From NCBI GenBank assembly GCA_019695115.1, contig JAIBAP010000002.1, forward strand, positions 119,034-183,033: DNA of 64,000 bases, read 5' to 3'. This DNA is from Caldilineales bacterium. GTDB lineage: Bacteria; Chloroflexota; Anaerolineae; J102. Positions 53,791 to 62,444 of the stretch are shown piece after piece. Made by a program: the position numbers and the translations under genes. Each line of letters begins with the position of its first letter. The first letter of the stretch is position 1. The notes beneath the pieces were generated by a model. The model was not told where the DNA came from. It did not search any database and worked only from the letters and a program-made list of their open reading frames with translations.

Positions 53791-54961
53791 GACACAACAA
53801 CCCCTTCAAATAAGCGCCTTCGGGGAAACTGAGCAGCACGGGATGGTCGGGGCTTTGTGAAAAATGGGTGACGATGCGGGCCTCGCGCCCGGCATCCAAC
53901 GCCGCCCCAAACACGATCTTCTGGAACAGGTCACGGCCGACCGCCCCCGAACAGGAGAAGGTGGCCAGCAAGCCGCCCGGCCGCAGCAGCCGGAAGGCCA
54001 GCCAATTGATGTCCTTGTAGCCGCGCGCCGCTCGCTCCACCTGCGCCGGGCTGGTGGCAAACTTGGGCGGGTCGAGGATGATGAGGTCGAACTGCCGGCC
54101 CTCGTCGCGCCAGCGGCGCAACTGCTGGAAGGCATCCGCCTCGATGTGTGTCCATTGGTCGGGCGAGAAACCGTTCAGGGCCAGATTCTGGGCGGCCAGG
54201 GCCAGGGCTTCGGCGCTGCTATCCAGGTTGGTGACATGCCTGGCCCCGGCGGCCAGGGCGGCGACGGCAAAGGCCCCCGTATAGCTGAAGGCATTCAGCA
54301 CTTCCGCCCCCGCGCAATAGGGCGCCAGCACCTGCCGGTTGGCCGCCTGGTCGAGAAAGAAACCGGTCTTCTGGCCGCCGACCAGATCGACGAAGAAGCG
54401 CAGGCCGTTCTCGGTGATGACCACCGGCTCGTCGGGCCGCGTGCCCCAGACCGTGCCGCCTGCACGCGGCAGACCCTCCTTCTGTCGCACAGGGTCGTCG
54501 CGTTCGACGATGCTGGCCGGGTGCAGTAACTCGACCAGGTGGGCGATGGTCTGCGCCTTGCGCGCTTCGGCCCCGGCGGTCAGGCTCTGCAACACCAGGT
54601 GCGGGCCATAGTGGTCGACGATCAGCCCCGGCAGCCCGTCGCTCTCGGCAAAGACCAGGCGGACGGCCTCGCGGTCGGGCAGTAGCTGGCGGCGCCGCTC
54701 GATGCTGGCTGCCAGCCGCTGGCGCCAGAAGGCGGCGTCGACCACCTGCTCCTGCTCCCAGGCGAAGGCGCGGGCGCGGATCTGCGAGATGGGGTTGAAC
54801 TCGGCCCAGGCCAGCCAGCCGCCATCGGCCGCCATCACCTCCACCACCTGGCCTGGCCCCGGCCGGCCCTCGGCGCGGGCGATGGCGCCGCTGAACAGCC
54901 AGGGATGGCGCTGGCGCAGGGGTTTTTCCTTGCCGGGGTGCAGGATCAGGCGCGGCCTCAT
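53777..54961 (-). CDS. Class I SAM-dependent rRNA methyltransferase, RlmI-like
   Basis: This 394-aa protein starts at ATG 54961, overlapping the upstream stop (ATGA), preferred over ATGs at 54970 and 54976. An N-terminal PUA-like domain (LILHPGKEKPLRQRHPWLFS, GWLAWAEFNPISQIRARAF) is followed by ESDGLPGLIVDHYG. The Rossmann core has GGQKTGFFLDQAANR, EVLNAFSYTGAFAVAALAAG, LDSSAEALALAAQN and the catalytic ILDPPKFA, with FSCSGAVG. RlmI methylates a cytosine C5 in 23S rRNA. The target here is assumed by similarity. Confidence 0.9.
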   Translation of the reverse strand: MRPRLILHPGKEKPLRQRHPWLFSGAIARAEGRPGPGQVVEVMAADGGWLAWAEFNPISQIRARAFAWEQEQVVDAAFWRQRLAASIERRRQLLPDREAVRLVFAESDGLPGLIVDHYGPHLVLQSLTAGAEARKAQTIAHLVELLHPASIVERDDPVRQKEGLPRAGGTVWGTRPDEPVVITENGLRFFVDLVGGQKTGFFLDQAANRQVLAPYCAGAEVLNAFSYTGAFAVAALAAGARHVTNLDSSAEALALAAQNLALNGFSPDQWTHIEADAFQQLRRWRDEGRQFDLIILDPPKFATSPAQVERAARGYKDINWLAFRLLRPGGLLATFSCSGAVGRDLFQKIVFGAALDAGREARIVTHFSQSPDHPVLLSFPEGAYLKGLLCQVGK

Positions 54962-55170
54962 TGTTCCCATCCCCATTCGTTGATCGTCACCAGGCGCGCC
55001 TCTTCGCCCTCTCCGATCCTGATCTGCCGCCTGTCCTCGTCGAAGCGGAACGGCTGCCAGAGACCGTCGATCTTGACCACTCCCTCCACGCAACCATCGC
55101 TGCGCTGGCGGATACGCAAGATGTAGGGCGTCGGATGTTTGTCACGCGCCCAGAGGATCAGAGGCTTCAT
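54958..55170 (-). CDS. Small conserved-looking protein upstream of the methyltransferase
   Basis: The 70-aa product reads MKPLILWARDKHPTPYILRI then a beta-rich run with GVVKIDGLWQPFRFDEDRRQ and ARLVTINEWGWEQ. It has no signal peptide and no motif that I recognise. The ATGA overlap with the methyltransferase indicates one operon and supports it as a real gene. Confidence 0.6.
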   Translation of the reverse strand: MKPLILWARDKHPTPYILRIRQRSDGCVEGVVKIDGLWQPFRFDEDRRQIRIGEGEEARLVTINEWGWEQ

Positions 55171-55232
55171 AGCGCCCGATTATAGCAGACGCCGGCTCGA
55201 CAACTCCTGATCGCAAGGTGGTCTGCAGGGTC

Positions 55233-55250
55233 GAGCACGCCCACATGCGG
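55233..55250. repeat. Degenerate copy of the dispersed palindrome, copy 6
   Basis: GAGCACGCCCACATGCGG departs from the family in the right arm (ATGCGG for GTGCGA), so pairing is weakened. Confidence 0.65.
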
Positions 55251-55365
55251 GCCTTTTGCGCGCAAGCCGCACTTCGCCAGCAATGATCAGGCAAGGACTA
55301 CTCGGCCCTCGCCTCCGGCTATCGTCACTTGCAGCCCGACTAAGATTACAGAAAGTTCACATTGC

Positions 55366-55394
55366 TTGATTCTCGCGCGGGAGTTTGTTACAAT
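55366..55394 (+). promoter_or_regulatory. Promoter of the giant surface-protein gene
   Basis: TTGATT (55366-55371) and TACAAT (55389-55394) lie 17 bp apart. The leader of about 220 nt to 55623 holds no gene that I can support. It ends in a strong Shine-Dalgarno sequence, AGGAGGTCC (55611-55619). Confidence 0.7.
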
Positions 55395-55623
55395 TCCCCC
55401 ATAGTGTAGGCCCCATTTGGGGCGTGCAGGCGTGTCCCCCCTCGCCGGTCTGGGTTTCTTGGTCGAGTTCTGTGCCGTCATCTGCGTGCGAACGTTCGGT
55501 GATGAAGCCAATAGCTTGTGATGGTGCTTTTCTACCTTCGGTTCGTCTTGGCTGCCTGGTTGCGGCCAGCAGCTACATCGTTCATCCATCCACACCACAG
55601 TCACACCTGTCTAGGAGGTCCTG

Positions 55624-58600
55624 ATGTCTCGCTTGCGCCGATCTCTACCGCTTGCGGCCGGCATGGCCGGCCTGGTGCTGGCGCTCCTGCTCTTGTTCAG
55701 CGCCAGCGCCCTCTCAGAGCCGGCGCCGCCGTCCGGGGTGGCGCCTCAGCCCACCATCGTTCCCGGCGGCTTGCTCTGGCTGCCGTGGTCGGGGAACACC
55801 ATCGTGATCAAGAAGCCCAAGGCCGACCTGGGCGACGCCCCTGATTCGACCAATAGCTTCGCTCCCGCGCCGATGACGGCCTATCCCAAAGGCGGGCCAC
55901 CGGGCGTGCTGGCCAAGTACCCCACCGTCTTCACGGCCGGCTCACCGCCCTATGGCCCCAAGCATATCAATAGCACCTACCGTTACTACCTGGGGCCGAG
56001 CATCAGCGCCGAGATCGACGCCGACGTGGGGTGGGATGCCGATGTCGTCAACAACATCGCCCCGCTTGCCGATTTGCCTGATCAGGACAAGAGCGATGAT
56101 GGCACCAACCCCAGCCCGCCCTTGCCGCATTGCGCCCCCACCACCATCACCTTCACCGTGACGGTGGATCCGGGCACGCCGCCCACCGAAGCCTTCGCCA
56201 ACCTTTGGTTCGACTGGAATCGCAATGGACAGTGGGGCGACATCATGGACTGCCCCGGCGCCCTGACCAAAGAATGGGCGGTGCAAAACTTCAACGTGGT
56301 CTTGCCGGCGCCCGGCGTCTATGTCTTCACCACGCCCGCTTTCCTGCCCTTCCATCCCTCCAACGCCGTCTGTCTATGGTGGCGCCTCACCCTCAGTGAT
56401 TCGCCCGCCGGGGCCAGCAGCAACGATGGCAGCGGCCCGGCCAATGGCTATCGTTGGGGCGAGACGGAGGACTACTACACCTGCGCCCAACCGCAGGCGC
56501 CTCAACCCGATCTGGGCGACGCTCCCGACAGCACCAACAGCTTCAACAACACGGTGATGACGGCCTATCCGGCCGGCGGCCCGTTGGGCACGCCCGCCCG
56601 CTACCCCACCGTCTACAACCTCGGCTCGCCACCCTACGGCCCCCTGCACGCCAACAGCGCCGGTCTGCAATACTACCTGGGGCCGGGCATCACCCGCGAG
56701 CGCGAGGCCGACACCGGCCCCGACGCCGACCCCAGCAACAACATCCTGCCGCTATTCAACGCCCCCAACCGTGATCTGAAAGACGATGGCATTCTCAACC
56801 TGCCCAAACTCGACCACTGTCAGCCCGTCGCGGTTACGTACCAGGTGACGGTGCCGGCCGGCGCTCCTGCCAACCAGCCGGCCTATGTCAATCTCTGGTT
56901 CGACTGGGATCGCAGCGGGGATTGGGGTGGCGTCCACAGTTGTGGGGCGGTGGCCGGAGCCAGCGAATGGGCGGTGCAGAACCAGCTCCTCTCCCTGCCG
57001 GGGCCGGGCGTCTACAGCTTCACAACCCCCGTCTTCCTGCCCTACAACCTGGAATTCGACCGTTGTTTGTGGTGGCGCATCAGCCTTTCCGATACGCAAG
57101 CCACCAATGACGACGGACGCGGCCCGGCCGGCGGCTATAAGTTGGGCGAGACCGAGGACTACTACGACTGCCCGACCACTGAACCAACCCCCACGCCCAC
57201 CCCAACCAAACAGGCACCTCCCACCAACACTCCCACCGCCACCCTGCGCCCCACCGAGACCCCCACCGCCACGCCGATTATCATCGAAGGCGAGCCCGAC
57301 CTGGGCGACGCCCCTGATAGCACCAACAGCTTTGTCGGCGTCGCCATGACGGCCTATCCGCTGGGCGGCCCGGCGGGCGTGGGCGCCAAGTTCCCCACCG
57401 TCTACAACATCGGCTCGCCGCCGTATGGCCCGCTTCACCGCAACCTCCCCACCTTGCGCTACTTCTTCGGCCCTGCCATCACCCGCGAGATGGAGGCCGA
57501 CATCGGCCCCGACGCCGACCCCTCCAACAACATTCTCCCGCCGACCGACCTCCCCAATCGCGACCTGGCCGACGACGGCAGCAACCCCAACCCCTTCCTG
57601 CCGCACTGCCAGTTCGTCCAGATCCCCTTCCAGGTGACGGTGCCGGCCGGCGCGCCCGCAAACCAGCAGGCCTTCGTCAACTTCTGGTACGACTACAACC
57701 GCAGCGGCGATTGGGGCCAGCAGTTCGACTGCCCCGGCCTGCCGGTGGCGGCGGATGAGTGGTCGGTCAAGAACTTCATCGTCAACCTGCCCGGCCCCGG
57801 CGTCTGGAACTTCAACACCCCAGCCTTCCTGCCCTGGAACCCGTCCTCCGGCAACATCCCCTGCCTGTGGTGGCGGATGAGCCTGAGCGACATCCCTGCC
57901 ACCGCCGCCGATGGCAGCGGCCCGGCCAGCGGTTATCACTACGGCGAAACCGAGGATTACTACTCGTGCGAGCAGACCCATCCCACCGACACACCCACCC
58001 CGACGCCGACGCGGACGCCGACCCCCACGCCCACCCGCACGCCGACGCCGACCCCCACACCTACCCGCACGCCGACGCCGACGCCCACCCGCACACCCAC
58101 GGCCACCCGCACGCCGACGCCGACGCCGACCAGGAAGCCATCGATCATCGTGATCAAGCTCTCGTACAGCGACACCGGTTGGGACACGCTGCCGAACTGG
58201 CCGATGAAGCTGTACCAGGGCGCCGAATGCCAGGGCAGCCCCATCGCCCAGATGACGACCGGTCCCGACGGCCTGCTCGATTTCACCGATCTCTCGCCCG
58301 GTCCCTACTCGGTGATGGAAGAGCAGATGGCCGACTACGACCCGATCACGCCCGTTTGCCAGTCGGTGGTGCTGAGCGATGACGGCGTCGTTGGCTCCGG
58401 TCTGTCGGCGCAGGACTACCCGCCCGCTGGCATGGACATGTTCCCCTCCGGCGCTGGCATGTTCGTCCAGATTGGCGCCCAACAGCCGGTTTTCGTCACC
58501 CTCAACGGGCCGACGGATGTGATGCGAGGCGCCCCGCACGACGCTGATGGCGATGGGCGGATGGAGATCGAGACCGAGATCGTGGAGATGAACCTGACGG

Positions 58601-60303
58601 GAGCGTCGCCGTTCGGCCCACTGCAACTGCGCGAGAGCCCCACACGACAGTCGCTGGGCCGCATCATGCAGCAGACCGCCGGCCAGGACTACCCCGCCGA
58701 CAGCTTCTTCGATGTCTTCGTCGAGCTGAACACGGCGCTTGGCCCCCTGCACAACGAGCAGCCGGTGCGGATGCGGGCGGTCATCGACGCCATCCCGCCG
58801 ATCCTCAAGGTCTACACACCCCCGCAGCCGGTCGCCATCCCGCTGCTCAACGCCAACGGCCAGGTGGTCGGCCAGATACTCCACAGCGTGCACGTGCCGT
58901 TGCCGCCGAAGGAGATCATCATCATCTTCGTCAACCATCCCCGGCCGACGCCCACGCCCACCCGCACGCCGACGCCAACGCCGACCCGGAAGCCATCGAT
59001 CATCGTGATCAAGCTCTCGTACAGCGACACCGGTTGGGACACGCTGCCGAACTGGCCGATGAAGCTGTACCAGGGCGCCGAATGCCAGGGCAGCCCCATC
59101 GCCCAGATGACGACCGGTCCCGACGGCCTGCTCGATTTCACCGATCTCTCGCCCGGTCCCTACTCGGTGATGGAAGAGCAGATGGCCGACTACGACCCGA
59201 TCACGCCCGTTTGCCAGTCGGTGGTGCTGAGCGATGACGGCGTCGTTGGCTCCGGTCTGTCGGCGCAGGACTACCCGCCCGCTGGCATGGACATGTTCCC
59301 CTCCGGCGCTGGCATGTTCGTCCAGATTGGCGCCCAACAGCCGGTTTTCGTCACCCTCAACGGGCCGACGGATGTGATGCGAGGCGCCCCGCACGACGCT
59401 GATGGCGATGGGCGGATGGAGATCGAGACCGAGATCGTGGAGATGAACCTGACGGGAGCGTCGCCGTTCGGCCCACTGCAACTGCGCGAGAGCCCCACAC
59501 GACAGTCGCTGGGCCGCATCATGCAGCAGACCGCCGGCCAGGACTACCCCGCCGACAGCTTCTTCGATGTCTTCGTCGAGCTGAACACGGCGCTTGGCCC
59601 CCTGCACAACGAGCAGCCGGTGCGGATGCGGGCGGTCATCGACGCCATCCCGCCGATCCTCAAGGTCTACACACCCCCGCAGCCGGTCGCCATCCCGCTG
59701 CTCAACGCCAACGGCCAGGTGGTCGGCCAGATACTCCACAGCGTGCACGTGCCGTTGCCGCCGAAGGAGATCATCATCATCTTCGTCAACCATCCCCGAC
59801 CGACGCCCACGCCCTCACCTACCCCCTCGCCCACGCCGCGCGTCCCGCCTGTGCTCACCGGCGTCTCCTCCACCTTCTTCACCGACCCGGCCACGGGCCT
59901 CACTACGATCACTATCCATGTCGGCATCGATGAGTTGGATGGCATCGTGCACGACTTCGAGATCTACTTCGACAAGCAGAATCCACCCTGGCAACAGGCG
60001 CAACTGCCGAATCCGCCACCCGGCTGGACGGTCGAGTACATCACCGAAAATGGCGTCGTCGTAGGCGTGCGTTGGGTTACGGTCGAATTCCCGTTGCGGA
60101 AGTGCCAACCTCAGAGCTTTGGCGTAGTCATCCTCCCGCCAACCTGGGCTGGCAACTTCATCATCATCTATCTGACCGACAAGGATCACAACGTCATCGG
60201 CCAGATAGCCAGCCAGCGGGCGCAGCCGCCTTCGCGCGGGATCAGCGCCAAGACCTGGATCAACCGCGTCTATGCCCCGCAGGTGAGGGCCTGTCTCGGT
60301 TAG
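55624..60303 (+). CDS. Giant exported surface protein with GEVED-like and duplicated beta modules
   Basis: This 1559-aa protein starts at ATG behind AGGAGGTCC. After the signal peptide, three GEVED-like domains begin at about residues 65, 296 and 557, each opening with DLGDAPDSTNSF and ending in YxxGETEDYYxC. Pro-Thr-Arg linkers (TPTPTRTPTP) separate them. Two copies of a 285-residue module follow (about 837-1121 and 1122-1392), with KPSIIVIKLSYSDTGW, a SpaA-like KLYQGAECQGSPI stretch and DGLLDFTDLSPGPYSVMEEQ. A final beta domain (about 1408-1559) ends in CLG. No anchor or enzyme motif is seen. It is probably an adhesin or sheath-like protein. Confidence 0.85.
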   Translation: MSRLRRSLPLAAGMAGLVLALLLLFSASALSEPAPPSGVAPQPTIVPGGLLWLPWSGNTIVIKKPKADLGDAPDSTNSFAPAPMTAYPKGGPPGVLAKYPTVFTAGSPPYGPKHINSTYRYYLGPSISAEIDADVGWDADVVNNIAPLADLPDQDKSDDGTNPSPPLPHCAPTTITFTVTVDPGTPPTEAFANLWFDWNRNGQWGDIMDCPGALTKEWAVQNFNVVLPAPGVYVFTTPAFLPFHPSNAVCLWWRLTLSDSPAGASSNDGSGPANGYRWGETEDYYTCAQPQAPQPDLGDAPDSTNSFNNTVMTAYPAGGPLGTPARYPTVYNLGSPPYGPLHANSAGLQYYLGPGITREREADTGPDADPSNNILPLFNAPNRDLKDDGILNLPKLDHCQPVAVTYQVTVPAGAPANQPAYVNLWFDWDRSGDWGGVHSCGAVAGASEWAVQNQLLSLPGPGVYSFTTPVFLPYNLEFDRCLWWRISLSDTQATNDDGRGPAGGYKLGETEDYYDCPTTEPTPTPTPTKQAPPTNTPTATLRPTETPTATPIIIEGEPDLGDAPDSTNSFVGVAMTAYPLGGPAGVGAKFPTVYNIGSPPYGPLHRNLPTLRYFFGPAITREMEADIGPDADPSNNILPPTDLPNRDLADDGSNPNPFLPHCQFVQIPFQVTVPAGAPANQQAFVNFWYDYNRSGDWGQQFDCPGLPVAADEWSVKNFIVNLPGPGVWNFNTPAFLPWNPSSGNIPCLWWRMSLSDIPATAADGSGPASGYHYGETEDYYSCEQTHPTDTPTPTPTRTPTPTPTRTPTPTPTPTRTPTPTPTRTPTATRTPTPTPTRKPSIIVIKLSYSDTGWDTLPNWPMKLYQGAECQGSPIAQMTTGPDGLLDFTDLSPGPYSVMEEQMADYDPITPVCQSVVLSDDGVVGSGLSAQDYPPAGMDMFPSGAGMFVQIGAQQPVFVTLNGPTDVMRGAPHDADGDGRMEIETEIVEMNLTGASPFGPLQLRESPTRQSLGRIMQQTAGQDYPADSFFDVFVELNTALGPLHNEQPVRMRAVIDAIPPILKVYTPPQPVAIPLLNANGQVVGQILHSVHVPLPPKEIIIIFVNHPRPTPTPTRTPTPTPTRKPSIIVIKLSYSDTGWDTLPNWPMKLYQGAECQGSPIAQMTTGPDGLLDFTDLSPGPYSVMEEQMADYDPITPVCQSVVLSDDGVVGSGLSAQDYPPAGMDMFPSGAGMFVQIGAQQPVFVTLNGPTDVMRGAPHDADGDGRMEIETEIVEMNLTGASPFGPLQLRESPTRQSLGRIMQQTAGQDYPADSFFDVFVELNTALGPLHNEQPVRMRAVIDAIPPILKVYTPPQPVAIPLLNANGQVVGQILHSVHVPLPPKEIIIIFVNHPRPTPTPSPTPSPTPRVPPVLTGVSSTFFTDPATGLTTITIHVGIDELDGIVHDFEIYFDKQNPPWQQAQLPNPPPGWTVEYITENGVVVGVRWVTVEFPLRKCQPQSFGVVILPPTWAGNFIIIYLTDKDHNVIGQIASQRAQPPSRGISAKTWINRVYAPQVRACLG
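58133..59798 (+). repeat. Tandem duplication, 855-bp period, 811 bp identical
   Basis: 58133-58943 and 58988-59798 match without a visible difference, in register with the reading frame (285 codons). Identity breaks at the G/A after CATCCCCG, where the second copy turns into a different linker. Confidence 0.93.
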
Positions 60304-60329
60304 CGAGGACACCTTCCCCCTTCTCGTCC

Positions 60330-60367
60330 GGCCTCGCAGGGATCACACCCTGCGAGGCCCTTTTTTT
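60330..60367 (+). terminator. Rho-independent terminator after the surface protein
   Basis: GGCCTCGCAGGG (60330-60341) pairs perfectly with CCCTGCGAGGCC (60348-60359), followed by seven T. Confidence 0.93.
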
Positions 60368-60528
60368 GCCGGCGTAACGTTCTGATAATCTTTGTTTAAG
60401 GCTGGTTTCAGGCGCGGTGAGTAAGCTATGGGCGATGTACAGGCTCAAGTGCATTGTCTTGTCCCTCACACCAGGTGTCAGCTCTCCCAGACCTGACATC
60501 TGTTCCCTCTCCTTGCAGGCAGCGTCCC

Positions 60529-61485
60529 ATGCCAACCACACCCGCATCCTCCGAGATCACCCCCAAAGACTTGTTCTACTCCCGCCGCCAATTCCTGAAG
60601 ACGGCCGGGTTGGCCGCCGGCGCCTTCGCCCTGGCTGCTTGCGCCCCCGGCGCGGCGCCGACCCCCGCGCCCGCTGCGCCTCGCCCCACCGCCGCTGGCG
60701 TCACCCCGGCCGCAGCCAGGGCAGACGAGTTGGGCGACCCGGCCAACGAATTCGAGGCCATCACCAACTACAACAATTTCTACGAGTTCTCCACCGATAA
60801 GCAGGAAGTGGCGCCGCGGGCGAAGAACTTCGTCACCTCGCCCTGGCAGGTGGAGGTGGGGGGGCTGGTGAACAAGCCGGGCGTGTTCGACATCGACGCC
60901 CTGCGCAAGTTCGACCACGAGGAGCGGGTCTATCGCCTGCGCTGCGTCGAAGCCTGGTCGATGGTCATCCCCTGGTGGGGTTTTCCGCTGCGGAAGCTGC
61001 TGGAGCAGGTGGAGCCGACCGCGAAGGCGAAGTACGTCCGCTTCGAGACGCTCTACGACCCCAAGCAGATGCCCGGCCAGCACAGCGCCTGGTATCAATG
61101 GCCGTATGTCGAGGGGTTGCGCCTGGATGAGGCCATGCACGACCTGACGTTGCTGGCCACAGGGCTGTATGGCGAGGATCTGCTGCCGCAGAGTGGCGCC
61201 CCTGTCCGCCTGGTGGCGCCGTGGAAATACGGCTTCAAGAGCATCAAGTCTATCGTCAAGATCGATCTGGTCGAGGAACAGCCGGTCTCGCTGTGGATGG
61301 CGGCGGCCCCGAACGAATATGGTTTCTACGCCAATGTCAACCCGGCGGTCGATCACCCGCGCTGGTCGCAGCGCAGCGAGCGCCGCATCGGTGAGTTGGG
61401 CCGCCGCGAGACCCTGCCGTTCAATGGCTACGCCGAGCAGGTCGCTCATCTCTACGCCAACATCGATCTTCGCGCCAATTTCTGA
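60529..61485 (+). CDS. msrP: Protein-methionine-sulfoxide reductase catalytic subunit MsrP
   Basis: This 318-aa protein starts at ATG 60529. A Tat signal ([10 protein letters not shown], Arg19-Arg20) leads into ALAACAPG, so Cys38 may be lipidated. The YedY/MsrP core is [27 protein letters not shown], and the molybdenum-ligand Cys139 in [51 protein letters not shown] and [11 protein letters not shown] follow. The enzyme uses molybdopterin to reduce methionine sulfoxide in exported proteins, with electrons from the respiratory chain through MsrQ, encoded next. Confidence 0.94.
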   Translation: MPTTPASSEITPKDLFYSRRQFLKTAGLAAGAFALAACAPGAAPTPAPAAPRPTAAGVTPAAARADELGDPANEFEAITNYNNFYEFSTDKQEVAPRAKNFVTSPWQVEVGGLVNKPGVFDIDALRKFDHEERVYRLRCVEAWSMVIPWWGFPLRKLLEQVEPTAKAKYVRFETLYDPKQMPGQHSAWYQWPYVEGLRLDEAMHDLTLLATGLYGEDLLPQSGAPVRLVAPWKYGFKSIKSIVKIDLVEEQPVSLWMAAAPNEYGFYANVNPAVDHPRWSQRSERRIGELGRRETLPFNGYAEQVAHLYANIDLRANF

Positions 61486-61684
61486 GATAATGACACAAAT
61501 GGGAGGAATACAAGTTAGGAATACTACCATCTTTGAGGGAAAAGCGAAAACACAAAGGCGCAAAGCCCACAAAGATGACACGAAGGTTACGAAATAGGGA
61601 ATACTGTCCAGAACACACGATCCGCAATAATCAATAACCAATCTCCAATAACCAATCTCCAATAACCAATCTCCACCTCCCCCC
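61486..61684. repeat. Repeat-filled msrP-msrQ gap with CAATNNC heptads
   Basis: The first part has irregular CACAAAG/CGCAAAG/CACGAAG units (61545-61595). From 61624 to about 61674 CAATAAC and CAATCTC alternate with period seven. The array ends about ten bases before the msrQ ATG and leaves no Shine-Dalgarno sequence. Confidence 0.82.
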
Positions 61685-62368
61685 ATGCCCCGCCTCCACC
61701 TCACCCGCTTCCAGATCCTCATCCATCTCGCCGCCCTGGCCCCGCTGGCCGTGCTGGCCTGGGACATGGGGCGCGGGAACCTGTCCGTCAACCCCATCCA
61801 GGACATCACTTTCAGGACGGGCAAGGCAGCCATCGTCCTGCTGATCGCCTCCCTGGCCTGCACGCCCGCCAATACCGTCTTCGGCTTCCGCCAGGCGATC
61901 AAGGTGCGGCGACCGTTGGGCGTCTATGCCTTCGTTTACGCCCTCATCCACTTTTTCATCTATATCGGCCTTGATTACGGCTTCGATTTCGGGCTGATCT
62001 GGTTGGAACTGACCGAGAAGCGCTATGTGCTGGTCGGTTTCGCCACTTTCCTCATTCTCCTGCCCCTGGCCATCACCTCGACCAAAGGCTGGCAGAAGCG
62101 GCTACGCAAGCGGTGGACGACGCTGCACAAGTGGGTCTACCTGGCGGGCGGGCTGGCGGTGTTTCATTACATTTGGGTGCAGAAGTCGGATATCCGCCAG
62201 CCGGTGTTGTGGGGGGTAGTGCTGGTGTTGCTGTTGATCGCGCGCATCCCGGCGGTGCGGGTGCGGGCGGCGGGGTGGCGCCGGCGCGTCAGCAGCCGGC
62301 TGCAGGAGATCAGGTCGATGCGTGCATCTCGTCGGGATGTCGCCGTCGAAGCCGAGGCGCGTTCATAA
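61685..62368 (+). CDS. msrQ: Heme-binding membrane subunit MsrQ
   Basis: This 227-aa protein has about six hydrophobic helices of the ferric reductase-like domain. Visible features are ITFRTGKAAIVLLIASLACTP, RQAIKVRRPLGVYAFVYALI with a heme-ligand His in ALIHFFIYIGLD, ITSTKGWQKRLRKRWTTLHK and WVYLAGGLAVFHYIW with two more His. MsrQ (YedZ) binds b-type heme and passes electrons to MsrP. The C-terminal 45 residues are basic and exposed. The repeat-filled gap to msrP is unusually long. Confidence 0.93.
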   Translation: MPRLHLTRFQILIHLAALAPLAVLAWDMGRGNLSVNPIQDITFRTGKAAIVLLIASLACTPANTVFGFRQAIKVRRPLGVYAFVYALIHFFIYIGLDYGFDFGLIWLELTEKRYVLVGFATFLILLPLAITSTKGWQKRLRKRWTTLHKWVYLAGGLAVFHYIWVQKSDIRQPVLWGVVLVLLLIARIPAVRVRAAGWRRRVSSRLQEIRSMRASRRDVAVEAEARS

Positions 62369-62377
62369 GTCGCCGCC

Positions 62378-62399
62378 GTTCGCACGTGGGCGTGCGAAC
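62378..62399. repeat. Dispersed palindrome GTTCGCAC-GTGGGC-GTGCGAAC, copy 7
   Basis: This is a perfect copy immediately after msrQ, followed by CTCCGC as in copy 3, and then by a heptad array. Confidence 0.9.
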
Positions 62400-62403
62400 T
62401 CCG

Positions 62404-62440
62404 CCGCGAACCCACGGAACACGCACCACGGAACACGGAA
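62404..62440. repeat. Heptanucleotide array ACGGAAC/ACGCACC
   Basis: About four units with period seven lie between the palindrome and the end of the convergent gene. Confidence 0.8.
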
Positions 62441-62444
62441 CTTC

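Noticed and set aside
56752..59793. A 1013-codon open frame on the minus strand under the surface protein
   Set aside because: It repeats because the DNA below it is duplicated, not because it encodes a repeat protein. No ribosome binding site is seen.
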